Assembly: GCF_000717655.1 (NCBI RefSeq)
Contig: NZ_JNZY01000002.1
Span: 186,001 to 250,000, forward strand
Direction: 5' to 3'
Length of the DNA: 64,000 nucleotides
DNA from: Streptomyces katrae
GTDB lineage: Bacteria > Actinomycetota > Actinomycetes > Streptomycetales > Streptomycetaceae
The notes under the pieces were generated by a model, which ran no database searches, was not told the origin of the DNA, and saw nothing but the letters and a program-made list of their open reading frames with translations. Made by a program: the position numbers and the translations under genes. Of this stretch, positions 44,246 through 53,027 are shown piece by piece (the stretch's first letter is position 1; each line of letters starts with the position of its first letter).

Positions 44246-45658
44246 CTAGCGCTCGGCGTGGCCGCTCGCGAGGGTCCACTCGCGGTTGAGCGTGCCCAGC
44301 GGGATCTTGCGCTCGAAGAGCGGCGTGCCGAACAGGGAGAGCTGCAGGTGCAGGTTCCCGCTCAGGTCGAAGCCGCCGTACAGCGCCCAGGAGCCGCTGA
44401 GGGAGGTCTTGCCGTCGCTGGACGCGCTGGCCTTGGCGTCGGCCTCGCCGCGCAGGTACGGGGCGAAGTCCGCACTGACGCCGACAGCCCCGTACAGACC
44501 GACCGAGGCCTCGGCGCCGAGCGCGCCCTTGACCTTGCCGGCGGCGGTGACGCTCGCCTTGACCGGCGTGCTCTGCACGTTCGACGCGCTGACCGGCGTC
44601 CAGCCCTTGCCCGTCGCGTAGCTGCCGCCGACCTTGAAGTCGCCCTTGACGTCCTGCTGGACGTCGAGGGTCACGCGGCCGTCGGCCTCTACCTGGACGT
44701 AGCAGGTCAGGTCGAGGTTCACGACGACCGGCACCGGGCCGACCTGGATGACCGGAGCGCTGTGCAGCTTGGCGAACGGGATCCGCTTCGCCGCCCCGGT
44801 GCTCGCCGCGGCGCGGCCCTGGAGCTTCCACTGCGAGGACCAGTCGCCGCTCATGCCGAGGAAGGCGGACCGCGGACCGCCGCCCGAGCTGCCGTCGTAC
44901 GAGAACTCCACCTGGGGGGCGAGCTGGACGAACCCGGACACCGAGGCTCCGGCGGAGGCGGGGGCGTCCGGGGCGGTGTCGACGGCGGCGTTCACGTCGA
45001 GCCGCAGGTTGCCGAGGGGCAGCTTGGCGCCCTCGGGGCCGAACTTCACGCCCTGGCCCTTGGCCCAGGAGAAGGTGACGCCCTTCATCAGGGGTTCGAC
45101 GGTGACCGTTGACGGGTCGACGGGCACCTTGCCGTCGGCCTTGTCGTCGTTCAGGACGGTGGCCAGCGTCGTGGAGGCGGTCTTGACCTCGGTGCCGCGG
45201 TCGGTCTTCCCGACGACCTCGGTGACCTTGGCGAGCAGGCCGTTGGGGGCGCCGGGCGCCGGCGCACTGGCGATGACGTCGCCCACGGCGACGGGCTTGT
45301 CGGCCGTCGGGGAGGGCGAGGAGGAGGGGGAGGCGGACTTCGTCGGCTTCGGTGCGGGCCCCTGCGGGGCCTTGGCTATGACGGCCCGTCCGCTCGCCTG
45401 GTCGTACGAGGCGACCTTCAGCGAGGACTGCTCCGTCTTCCCCTTTCCGCCGGCGCGGGCCACGGCCGCCGGGGTCGGCGTCCCCTGGGGCGCCGCGGCC
45501 ACGTCGAGCTGCTGCGACGTGCCGTCGCCCGCGGGCGCGAGGGTGGCGGGGGCGGCCGCGTCGGCGGCGCCGGTGTGTGGTGTCGAGGAGCAGCCGGTGG
45601 CGGTGAGCGCCAGGGTGGTCAGGCCGGGCAGGAGGAACCGTCGGGCGAGCGTGCGCAC
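44246..45658 (-). CDS. putative lipoprotein with beta-rich extracellular domain
   Basis: 470 residues from a GTG. The signal sequence ends in the lipobox LTATGC (Cys23). Residues 24-125 are a Pro/Ala/Ser-rich spacer (SASPSSSPSPT). The rest is rich in alternating hydrophobic and polar residues (VEFSYDGSSG, LDVQQDVKGDFKVGG, GSWALYGGFDLSG), suggesting a large beta-sheet domain. I do not recognise a known family. The protein should be anchored at the outer face of the membrane. It is monocistronic with its own terminator. Confidence 0.65.
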   Translation of the reverse strand: MRTLARRFLLPGLTTLALTATGCSSTPHTGAADAAAPATLAPAGDGTSQQLDVAAAPQGTPTPAAVARAGGKGKTEQSSLKVASYDQASGRAVIAKAPQGPAPKPTKSASPSSSPSPTADKPVAVGDVIASAPAPGAPNGLLAKVTEVVGKTDRGTEVKTASTTLATVLNDDKADGKVPVDPSTVTVEPLMKGVTFSWAKGQGVKFGPEGAKLPLGNLRLDVNAAVDTAPDAPASAGASVSGFVQLAPQVEFSYDGSSGGGPRSAFLGMSGDWSSQWKLQGRAAASTGAAKRIPFAKLHSAPVIQVGPVPVVVNLDLTCYVQVEADGRVTLDVQQDVKGDFKVGGSYATGKGWTPVSASNVQSTPVKASVTAAGKVKGALGAEASVGLYGAVGVSADFAPYLRGEADAKASASSDGKTSLSGSWALYGGFDLSGNLHLQLSLFGTPLFERKIPLGTLNREWTLASGHAER

Positions 45659-45816
45659 GTGGGTGAACCTTCAGTACGTGAGGGGGGTGTTGGCGGGTTA
45701 CCGCGAGGTAACCGGAATCCGATCATGCCATGGGTGCGCTGCGGCAGTCATGTCCGGATCCCGCCAACTCCCCGGCCGTTCTTGACGGTTGAAGATTCAC
45801 CCACCCTGCTGTGCGA

Positions 45817-47760
45817 CTACCGGAGCACCCCCGCCTTCGTACCGTCCGTGAGCTTGCCCGCCAGCTCCACCTGTGCGCCCGCCGGCGCCTTCACCGCCAG
45901 CCGGTTGCCGTTCGCGGACCCGCTCACCCCGCTGCCCGACACCGACAGCGACGCGAACTGCGCACTGCCCGCCGCCAGCACGTACCACTGGCCCGCCTTC
46001 GACTTCCACAGCACGCCCGCCAGCACCCGCGGCTCCCGCGGCCCGCACGCCGGCGAGCCCTCCGCCTTCGCCGCCTGCGCGGCCAGCGGGGCGCCCGGGG
46101 TCAGGAACTGGGCCTGCACCCGGTCCTCCGTACCCGCCCAGGTCTCCGCCCGGGTGCACAGCCACGTCGCCGTGCCGTCGCCCTCGGGCAGCGGCTGCTT
46201 CGCGTACGTCCAGGCGTTGACGCTGCGGACGCCGTGCGAGCGGACCGACGGCAGCAGGCACGCGATCCGCGACCAGTCGCCGAGCTCCGCACCCTCCGCC
46301 ACATCGCGCTCCGCACCCGGCGCGCCCGAGGTCAGCCGGGCCGGGGTCAGCTCGCCGAGGTCGGTGACCAGCCGGGTGGAGGCGTTGCCGGTCAGCGCCA
46401 GGGCGTTCCAGCCTGTGCAGTTGCCGGACGGCGCGGGGCTCGCCACCGGCGGGGTGATCCCTTCCTGGCTCAGCTTCAGCGCCACCGGGGCTTCACCGGG
46501 CTTCAGCAGGTCCCGCAGCCCCACGCCGGTGACCCACGGCGCGGTCAGGTAGCGGACGTTGCCGTCGACCCGGCTCAGTACGAGCGCGGCTGAGTTCTCC
46601 GCCGAGGCGCCGTCGGTCCGGGCGAAGTCGAGGGCGGCGACCGAGGTCCCGGTACGCGGTTCGGCGTACCGGACCACGCGCAGGCCGTCGTACAGCAGGA
46701 CCACGACCGCCTGGTCGACGGTGCCCGCGAACAGCAGCTGCGGCGGGCCCATCGGCGGTCCGGGCGGCGTGCCGGGGGTGCCCGAGGCGACCACCGTCGG
46801 CCCCGGCCGGGCCCAGACGGCCAGCGCGCGGCGCAGCAGCTCGGAGTCGTCGGCGCGGTCGCCGCGCGCGGGCCAGGTGGAGAAGCCCGTACGGGAGGAC
46901 GTACGCCAGAGCGAGGGCGCGACCCGGACCAGCTTGCCCGGATCCAGGGCCTGTTCCGCAGCCGCGTTGCGTGCGTACGGCGGAGCCGCCGCCCCGTCCG
47001 CGCCCCAGCCGCCGCCGGGCAGCGCCAGCAGGGCCCCGCACACGGCGAGGGCGGCCGCGGCGGCCAGAGCGGCCCGGACGAACCGGCGCCGGCGCAGCAG
47101 GTCGGTGGGCCGCGCCTGGAGCACGCAGGGATCGAACTCGGGGGAGGCGAACAGGGCGTCGTTGGCCGGATCCCCCGACTCCGCGACCGCGGCGGCGGGG
47201 TTCGCGACCCCGGCCTCGGTCAGCACCCGGAGCACCTCGGACTCCGGCAGCCGCTCGAGGGCGCGCAGCACGCAGGCCGCCCGGCCCGGCCCGTCGAGGG
47301 TGGCCAGCCACTGGTCCAGCGCCAGCTCCTCGGCCCCGCCCGAGCGCGGGAACAGCCGCAGGCCCCACACCTGGGGGAGCAGCGGAGGCAGCTGCGCCCG
47401 CCGGGGCAGCGCCCGGAAGGTCAGCGGAATCCCGGCCTCCAAGGCGGCGCGCAGCACCCGCAGACGGACGTACGCGTACCCGGACTCGGTGCCCGCGGTC
47501 CCGCGCTGGCCCGGCACCCCGCCCTGCACCGCGGCTGCGGCGGCGGCCTCCGCACCGGCGCCGCGCCGCCCGCGCGGCAGGGCGCGCTGGGCCAGCGAAT
47601 GGGCGGTGAGCACCCGGCGGTTGCGGCCGAGGGCGGGCGGCAGCACCAGATAGGCGAGCCGCACCAGCCGCGGGTAGTGCTCGACGATGGCGGCCTCGGC
47701 CAGCTCGACGTCGGGCGGCACGGGAGACGGGGGGCGGGTGGCGGTATCCGGCGCAGTCAC
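45817..47760 (-). CDS. large membrane protein with possible sigma-like N-terminus
   Basis: 647 residues from a GTG without a clear ribosome binding site. The first 60 residues include IVEHYPRLVRLAYLVLPPAL, which resembles sigma-factor region 2 helices, and DGPGRAACVLRALERLPESEVLRVL near 165 resembles a region 4-like helix. One transmembrane helix is near 228-252 (RAALAAAAALAVCGALLAL). The outer 390 residues have no recognised domain, with a few Cys (NCTGWN, IACLLP, WLCTRAE, PACGPRE). Possible designs are a membrane-tethered transcription factor or a sigma-fold relic. This is inference from short motifs. Confidence 0.55.
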   Translation of the reverse strand: MTAPDTATRPPSPVPPDVELAEAAIVEHYPRLVRLAYLVLPPALGRNRRVLTAHSLAQRALPRGRRGAGAEAAAAAAVQGGVPGQRGTAGTESGYAYVRLRVLRAALEAGIPLTFRALPRRAQLPPLLPQVWGLRLFPRSGGAEELALDQWLATLDGPGRAACVLRALERLPESEVLRVLTEAGVANPAAAVAESGDPANDALFASPEFDPCVLQARPTDLLRRRRFVRAALAAAAALAVCGALLALPGGGWGADGAAAPPYARNAAAEQALDPGKLVRVAPSLWRTSSRTGFSTWPARGDRADDSELLRRALAVWARPGPTVVASGTPGTPPGPPMGPPQLLFAGTVDQAVVVLLYDGLRVVRYAEPRTGTSVAALDFARTDGASAENSAALVLSRVDGNVRYLTAPWVTGVGLRDLLKPGEAPVALKLSQEGITPPVASPAPSGNCTGWNALALTGNASTRLVTDLGELTPARLTSGAPGAERDVAEGAELGDWSRIACLLPSVRSHGVRSVNAWTYAKQPLPEGDGTATWLCTRAETWAGTEDRVQAQFLTPGAPLAAQAAKAEGSPACGPREPRVLAGVLWKSKAGQWYVLAAGSAQFASLSVSGSGVSGSANGNRLAVKAPAGAQVELAGKLTDGTKAGVLR

Positions 47761-47858
47761 GTTCAGCAGAACGAGCGAATCGTCGGATGGTCACCCCTCC
47801 CCAGGTCACACGTTCGGGTCGAATACCGGCCGCGGGAGGGGGGCGGGGCAGGCCCGGA

Positions 47859-48656
47859 TCAGGCCACGAGGCGGGCGCGGAGCGCCTCGACCGTCTCGTC
47901 GGGGACGCCGAGACCCTCGCGCACGTACTTCTCCATCGAGCCGTACCGCGTGTTCACCTCGTCGAGCGCGGCCTCCAGGTACGAGGGGAACACGCCGATC
48001 AGGCCGAGCGCGATGTCCGGGTTGCCGCCGGCGACGATGAAGCCCTCGATCAGCGGAGCGAAGGCCTGCTTGACCGCCGGATTGACGGAGAGGTATTCGG
48101 CCATCAGGGTCTCGTCGTCCGCGCCGAGCAAAGACAGGACGACGGTCGCGCCCCAGCCCGTACGGTCCTTGCCCGCCGTGCAGTGGAACAGCAGCGGGCC
48201 CGCGTCCGGGTCCGCGAGCTCGGTGAGCAGGATCCGGTACGCGGCCTGCGCGGAAGCGGTGTTCACGAAGGACCGGTAGGTGTCGGCGAACAGCTTCTGC
48301 ACCTTGCCGCCACCCAGGTGCTCCTCCGCCACCGCCGGGTCCGACAGCAGGTCCTTGAGCTGCGTGGCGGCCGGCATCCTGCCGGAGCGCAGCTTGTCGG
48401 CGAGGACGTCGCTGATCAGGAGGCGGACGCCCGCCGGTATCCGGTCCGGGTGGTCGGCGCGCTCGGGGTCGGTGCGGAAATCGATGACCGTACGCAGGCC
48501 CAGCGCGGCCACGACCGGGTCGGCGTCGACGTCGAGCCGGTCGAGCTGGCCGGAGCGCAGGGCCAGTCCGGGACGGACGGTGCGCCCGCCGGACAGGGGG
48601 GTACCGCCGAGGTCGCGCAGGTTGGCGACGGTGGTGGAGGGGGTGGTCGTGGTCAT
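47859..48656 (-). CDS. tyrosine-protein phosphatase
   Basis: 265 residues. The active-site loop HCTAGKDRTGWG near residue 159 is a complete Cys-x5-Arg P-loop with catalytic Cys and Arg. NLRDLGG at residue 12 and VIDFRTDPER near 56 are typical of the Streptomyces and mycobacterial PtpB-like dual-specificity family. It probably dephosphorylates protein tyrosines or phosphoinositides. It is cytoplasmic, with no signal. The ATG is at 48656. Confidence 0.88.
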   Translation of the reverse strand: MTTTTPSTTVANLRDLGGTPLSGGRTVRPGLALRSGQLDRLDVDADPVVAALGLRTVIDFRTDPERADHPDRIPAGVRLLISDVLADKLRSGRMPAATQLKDLLSDPAVAEEHLGGGKVQKLFADTYRSFVNTASAQAAYRILLTELADPDAGPLLFHCTAGKDRTGWGATVVLSLLGADDETLMAEYLSVNPAVKQAFAPLIEGFIVAGGNPDIALGLIGVFPSYLEAALDEVNTRYGSMEKYVREGLGVPDETVEALRARLVA

Positions 48657-48756
48657 CGTGGCGACTCCAGCGGTGTGCAGGCGGTGCGAGCGGTGCAGAG
48701 GGCGGGTGGGCGGTGCGGGTCATGCGGATCGTGCGGGTCGTGCGGGTCGTCCGTGT

Positions 48757-49359
48757 TCACCCGATTTTCGGATGTTTCGTCCCGGATAGGTAATCGAGCG
48801 CGAGCGAGACCCCGACCCCGATCCCCAGCGCCGCGAGGTGCCCGGCGTCCGTGAAGGTCCGGTCCCGCCTGAGCACCGGCCCCGCGGCGAGCGCCAGCAG
48901 TCCCACCCGGGCGGCCGTACGGACCGGCCCGCGCGGCAGTGCGGAGGTCAGTGCGCCGAGCACGGCGTTGAACCCGTAGCTGGTCCCCACGTCCACGGCA
49001 CGCCGGGTCGGCAGATCGGCCGTCCGGCGCAGGGCGCCGTAGACGAGGAGGGTCGCCGTGGCGTGCCCGAACGCGAACACCGCGGCCGTCCACCAGGCCC
49101 CGTACGCGTACTCCGCGTACCCGAGGACCGCGACGAGCAGCAGCGCGTACGGCAGCGGCATCGGCTCCTCGACGACGAAGGCGCTGCTCAGCAGGGTCTC
49201 CCAGCGGCCGGCGGCGAGGTTGTCGACATTCGTCGAGCAGCCCCGCAGCACCCGGGCCCGCTCCGCCGCCCCCAGCCGGTCCAGTGCGTAGGCGCCGAGT
49301 TGGACCCCGCCCGCATACACCACGCCGAGGGCCGGCGGCGGCCATGGCAGTGAATTCAT
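48757..49359 (-). CDS. rhomboid-like integral membrane protein
   Basis: 200 residues with about six hydrophobic segments. DVGTSYGFNAVLGAL near residue 125 contains the Ser of rhomboid-like families, and DAGHLAALGIGVG near 175 supplies a His. FGHATATLL near 97 is a third conserved site. It resembles the actinobacterial rhomboid-like family rather than classical rhomboids, so protease activity is likely but not sure. The start codon lies inside a perfect 18-bp palindrome. Confidence 0.72.
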   Translation of the reverse strand: MNSLPWPPPALGVVYAGGVQLGAYALDRLGAAERARVLRGCSTNVDNLAAGRWETLLSSAFVVEEPMPLPYALLLVAVLGYAEYAYGAWWTAAVFAFGHATATLLVYGALRRTADLPTRRAVDVGTSYGFNAVLGALTSALPRGPVRTAARVGLLALAAGPVLRRDRTFTDAGHLAALGIGVGVSLALDYLSGTKHPKIG

Positions 49360-49375
49360 CCGATCATGATCGGAT
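49358..49375. promoter_or_regulatory. perfect 18-bp palindrome at divergent start
   Basis: ATCCGATCATGATCGGAT is fully palindromic and overlaps the ATG of the rhomboid-like gene, 50 bp upstream of the divergent Met/His-rich protein start. It is well placed as an operator for either gene. Confidence 0.6.
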
Positions 49376-49424
49376 ACGACCCCGGGGCTGGCGGAACCGG
49401 GTCCCGTGCGAGCATGTTCCAGCC

Positions 49425-50213
49425 ATGCCAGTGATGCCCGCGCCGATGCGCACCGCACGGGCCGCGATGTTCGCGGCGGTGTGCACCGCATTGGGTGCTG
49501 TGGGGCATTCGTACATGTCCGGCACGGATATCCCGCTGATGGGCCTTCTGGGTGCTTTCGGGGTGACCGGCGGGCTCGCATGGCTCGCAGCCGGGCGCCG
49601 CCGCGGACCCGTCGGGATCAGCGCGGCGCTGCTCGCCGTCCAGGGCGTACTGCACCTGGTCTTCTCCGGCAGCCAGGCGGGACACGGCGGCCACACCGGT
49701 CACGCCGGGTACGCCGGCCGCACCGCGAGGTCCCTGCCCCTGCCCCTGTCCATGCCCGAGCCGATGCCCGGGCACCACCGCCTGGCGGGCACGGCGCTGC
49801 CGGAGACGGCGGCCGGCGCCACCGGTACGGACGGCATGGCCGGGATGGCGGACATGAGCGGGATGGCGGGCACGGCCGACATGGCCGGGCACGGCGGCCT
49901 CGGCATGATCGCCGCGCACGTGCTCGCCGGGCTGTTCTGTGCCGCCTGGCTGGCGTGGGGCGAGGCCGCCGTGTGCCGGCTGGCCGCGGTCCTCGGCTCC
50001 GCCGCGCTGCTGGCGGCCCGGCCGCTCGCCCGCGCGGTCGCCCTGCTCCGGGCCCGCGTGGCCCCCGTCCCGCCGCGGCCCGCGGCGGGCCCCTCGTACG
50101 AACCCCCGCGCAGGCTGCGCGGAGCCGTGCCCGCGCACGCCCTGGTGCGCCGAGGCCCGCCCGGGTGGCGAGACACCCGCGCCACGGCCCCCGGCCGTCC
50201 TGCCTGCGCCTGA
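49425..50213 (+). CDS. membrane protein with Met/His-rich segment
   Basis: 262 residues. Transmembrane helices occupy about residues 10-75 and 145-205. Between them is a segment rich in metal-ligand residues: HGGHTGHAG near 86 and MAGMADMSGMAG near 130-145. Such Met/His strings are typical of copper-binding proteins. The C-terminus is Arg/Pro-rich. The ATG at 49425 has no good ribosome binding site, and ATGs at 49434 and 49446 are alternatives. It precedes a PepSY protein, so a copper or haem-related role is plausible but not shown. Confidence 0.65.
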   Translation: MPVMPAPMRTARAAMFAAVCTALGAVGHSYMSGTDIPLMGLLGAFGVTGGLAWLAAGRRRGPVGISAALLAVQGVLHLVFSGSQAGHGGHTGHAGYAGRTARSLPLPLSMPEPMPGHHRLAGTALPETAAGATGTDGMAGMADMSGMAGTADMAGHGGLGMIAAHVLAGLFCAAWLAWGEAAVCRLAAVLGSAALLAARPLARAVALLRARVAPVPPRPAAGPSYEPPRRLRGAVPAHALVRRGPPGWRDTRATAPGRPACA

Positions 50214-50301
50214 CCGGCGCACCTCCTTCACCGGCGAGGTGGCGGGACCCGGGGCCGGTTCACCCGAGTCTTCGCCCACAGGGCCAACACCTAGGACCCA
50301 C

Positions 50302-51816
50302 ATGTCCCTTGAAGAGGTTCAGGACGTCCGCATCCCGGACTCCGACACGCCTGACACGCCTGACACACCTGGCACGACTGACACGCCCGTCATAGCCGAC
50401 GCGTCCTCGAAGCCCGGCACCTGGGCGGCGCTTCGGCCACTGCTCCTGCGCATGCACTTCTACGCGGGGATCCTGATGGCCCCGCTGATGTTCCTCGCCG
50501 CCGCCACCGGCCTGCTGTACGCCGCCTCCTGGCAGGCCGAGAAGATCATCTACTCCGACGAACTGACCGTCACCGAGGTCCGCGACAGCACGGTGCCGCT
50601 CAGCGCCCAGGTCACGGCCGCCCGGGCCACCGTCCCCGAGGGCAAGGTCGTGGGCGTGTGGCCCGCGCCCGACGCCGAGGCGACCACCCGCGTGATCATG
50701 CAGGTTCCGGGGCTCGAGGAGGGGCATACCAGGACCGTTTTCGTGGATCCGTATACGGCCCACGTCAACGGACAGCTGACCACCGAGGGCGACGCGCTGC
50801 CGCTGCGCGCGTGGCTCAGCGAGTTCCACTCCAGCCTCCAGCTGGGCGAGTTCGGCCGTCACTACAGCGAGCTCGCCGCGAGCTGGCTGTGGGTCGTCGC
50901 ACTCGGCGGACTCGCCCTGTGGATCGGCCGCCGCCGGTCCCGCAAGGCCCTGCTCGTCCTGCCCGACCGCGCCGCCACCGGCCGCCGCAAGACCCTCTCC
51001 TGGCACGGGGCCGTCGGCCTCTGGGCCGTCGCCGGACTCGTCGCGCTGTCCGCCACCGGCCTGACCTGGTCGAAGTACGCGGGCGAGAACATCGGGCAGC
51101 TCCAGGACGGCCTCGGCGGCGCCACCCCGTCCGTGTCCGCGGCCCTCGCGCCCGGTTCAGGCTCCGGCTCCGGCTCGGGCTCCGGCTCGGGCTCCGGCGA
51201 GCACGCCGGGCACGGGACGGCCGACGGCACGCAGACGCCCCGGACGCCGGCCGCCGCGGACATCGGCATCGACAAGGCCGTGGCCGCAGCACGCGCCGCC
51301 GGGGTCACCGAGGAACTGCGCATCACCCTGCCCGCCAAGGGCAACGGCTATGTGATCAAGGAGCAGGACAAGCAGCTGCCGGTCCACCTGGACTCCGTCG
51401 CCGTGGACCCCGCCGACGGCCGGATCATGGACGAGCTCCGCTTCGCCGACTACCCCGTCCTCGCGCAACTGACGCGCTTCGGCATCGACCTGCACATGGG
51501 GAAGACCTTCGGCCTCGCCAACCAGATCGCGCTCGCCGCGCTCGCGGTCGCGGTGATGTTCCTGGTCTTCTGGGGCTACCGGATGTGGTGGCTGCGCCGG
51601 CCGACCAAGGACCGCACCCTCTCGGTCGGCCGCGCCCAGCCGCGCGGAGCCTGGCGCAAGGTGCCGCTGAGCCTGCTGCTCCCGCTCGCCGCCGTGGTCG
51701 CCGTGGTCGGGTGGTTCGTACCGCTGCTCGGCATCAGCCTGGTCGCCTTCCTGGCCGTCGACGTGCTGCTGGGGCTGCTCGCGGCGCGCCGCGCCAAGGC
51801 GGCCGCCGCGGTCTAG
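50302..51816 (+). CDS. PepSY-associated transmembrane protein
   Basis: 504 residues. After a Asp/Thr/Pro-rich N-terminus come four transmembrane helices in the PepSY_TM pattern: LRMHFYAGILMAPLMFLAAATGLLY near 50, WLWVVALGGLALWIGRRRS near 195, WHGAVGLWAVAGLVALSATGL near 233 and helices after residue 400. WHG and RMHFYAG are family hallmarks with possible haem or metal His ligands. A Gly-Ser repeat linker and EHAGHG are near 290-310. AGGA lies 6 nt before the ATG. Iron-uptake-associated or copper-related reductase roles occur in the family. Confidence 0.82.
   Translation: MSLEEVQDVRIPDSDTPDTPDTPGTTDTPVIADASSKPGTWAALRPLLLRMHFYAGILMAPLMFLAAATGLLYAASWQAEKIIYSDELTVTEVRDSTVPLSAQVTAARATVPEGKVVGVWPAPDAEATTRVIMQVPGLEEGHTRTVFVDPYTAHVNGQLTTEGDALPLRAWLSEFHSSLQLGEFGRHYSELAASWLWVVALGGLALWIGRRRSRKALLVLPDRAATGRRKTLSWHGAVGLWAVAGLVALSATGLTWSKYAGENIGQLQDGLGGATPSVSAALAPGSGSGSGSGSGSGSGEHAGHGTADGTQTPRTPAAADIGIDKAVAAARAAGVTEELRITLPAKGNGYVIKEQDKQLPVHLDSVAVDPADGRIMDELRFADYPVLAQLTRFGIDLHMGKTFGLANQIALAALAVAVMFLVFWGYRMWWLRRPTKDRTLSVGRAQPRGAWRKVPLSLLLPLAAVVAVVGWFVPLLGISLVAFLAVDVLLGLLAARRAKAAAAV
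51156..51202 (+). repeat. Gly-Ser coding simple repeat
   Basis: Eight or nine alternating Gly/Ser codons (GGCTCC and GGCTCGGGC variants) inside the PepSY gene. It is a flexible protein linker and not a CRISPR or mobile element. Confidence 0.8.
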
Positions 51817-51842
51817 CCCGGACGGTCCGTCCCGGTGCGCAC

Positions 51843-51879
51843 GGTGGGCCCGTAGTCCGCGAGGGAGTACGGGCCCACC
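51843..51879. terminator. terminator after PepSY gene
   Basis: Perfect 12-bp arms GGTGGGCCCGTA and complement with a 13-nt loop, followed by TTT, between the convergent PepSY gene and winged-helix gene. Confidence 0.75.
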
Positions 51880-51915
51880 TTTCGTGCGGGGCGCCGGGGC
51901 GCGGCGAACCGGCAC

Positions 51916-52512
51916 TCAGGGGGCGTACTTGTAGCCCACGCGGCGCACCGTCCGGATCGCGCCGCGGTGCGCCGCGCCCAGCTTGCGGCGCAGGCGGGCG
52001 ACGTGGACGTCCACGGTCCGGCCGTCGCCGACGTGGCCGTAGCCCCAGACCGTGGTCACCAGCTGGTCGCGGCTGTGCACCCGGTGCGGGTGCGCCACCA
52101 GGTGGGCCAGCAGCTCGAACTCCAAGTACGTCAGGTCGAGCACCCGGCCGTCGACCTCGGCGGTCCGCTGCGCCGCGTCGATGCGGACGAGCTCGTCCCC
52201 GGTGGCGGCCGGGGCCGGCCGGGGAGCGGCCGGGGCGGGAACGGCCTGGGGGGCGAAGGCGATCGGCGGCTGCTGGTCCGCCGGTACGAGGACCAGGTAG
52301 CCGACCATCGGCGGCCGGCCCGGCAGCGCCGGCAGGGTGTGCTGCGGCGCGGGCAGCCAGGTGGCGCCGGGCGGCAGGAGGTCGACCACGCGGGCGACCT
52401 CGTCGCGGTCCACGGCACGCAGCCGGTGGCGCGGACTGGGCGGATGGGCGAGGGGCGTGGTCGCAGTGGTCGCGGCGGAGGCGGCGGACGTCAGGGAACG
52501 GGTGTGGGACAT
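51916..52512 (-). CDS. orphan OmpR/PhoB-type winged-helix regulator
   Basis: 198 residues. The C-terminal DNA-binding domain (about residues 110-198) is a full OmpR/PhoB wing: LTYLEFELLAHLVAHPHRVHSRDQL, WGYGHVGDGRTVDVHVARLRRKL and IRTVRRVGYKYAP. The N-terminal 100 residues are Pro/Ala-rich without a receiver domain or phospho-Asp, so it cannot be a normal response regulator. No sensor kinase lies next to it. It is convergent with the PepSY gene and may be constitutive or controlled by expression level. Confidence 0.82.
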   Translation of the reverse strand: MSHTRSLTSAASAATTATTPLAHPPSPRHRLRAVDRDEVARVVDLLPPGATWLPAPQHTLPALPGRPPMVGYLVLVPADQQPPIAFAPQAVPAPAAPRPAPAATGDELVRIDAAQRTAEVDGRVLDLTYLEFELLAHLVAHPHRVHSRDQLVTTVWGYGHVGDGRTVDVHVARLRRKLGAAHRGAIRTVRRVGYKYAP

Positions 52513-52623
52513 GAGTGGTCAGCTCTTTCACGCGGAGTGGTCGGCAGGAGACGTGCGTACGTCATCGCGTTCCGCGCAGACCGAAGGCCCCGGGGAAGGT
52601 CCGGTGGGAGATCCCGGAAGGCT

Positions 52624-52824
52624 TTAGAGGGTCGGCGCGTTCTTCACGCGGCGACACACCCGGTCGAAATCGTGGTCCTGACGGGAGGGCCAGAACGGCT
52701 CGAGGTCACTGCGACCGTTCGAGGTGTGCGAGTGGCTGGCCATGAGCTCATTGAAGCAGACGCGACGGGTGCGGGGCAGACCCCGTCTCAGGTCGTGGAT
52801 CGGAATCTCAAATTCCGCGATCAT
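52624..52824 (-). CDS. small hypothetical protein (66 residues)
   Basis: A short frame from an ATG at 52824, preceded by CACGGA, reads with Streptomyces-like codon use and a relatively basic, AT-richer sequence (MIAEFEIPIHDLRRGLPRTRR, then NELMASHSHTSNGRSDLEPF). I recognise no family. It lies in the gap between glnII and the winged-helix gene. The nearest gap bases 52825-52946 hold no other feature I can support. Confidence 0.4.
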   Translation of the reverse strand: MIAEFEIPIHDLRRGLPRTRRVCFNELMASHSHTSNGRSDLEPFWPSRQDHDFDRVCRRVKNAPTL

Positions 52825-52946
52825 TCCGTGACTTGGCCTGGACAACAGCGGACAAAACGTCACCGGGTGGCGCCGGTCCAGGTATCCGCACCGGCGGCCC
52901 GTATCGCATGCTGGTCGGTTGCGTGGACGCATCACGCGCGACGCAC

Positions 52947-52981
52947 GACGCCCGCCGGGCCACGGGGGCTCGGCGGGCGTC
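52947..52981. terminator. glnII terminator
   Basis: GACGCCCGCCG and its complement form a perfect 11-bp stem with a 13-nt loop, and the flanks extend it imperfectly. It is 47 bp past the glnII stop. Confidence 0.75.
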
Positions 52982-53027
52982 GCGCGTCGTGTCGCAGTGT
53001 TTCGCTGCGGAAGGGGGAGGCCGGGTC

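Noticed and set aside
51156..51202. Simple repeat that could suggest a CRISPR or VNTR
   Set aside because: It is an in-frame Gly-Ser linker in the PepSY gene, with no spacers.
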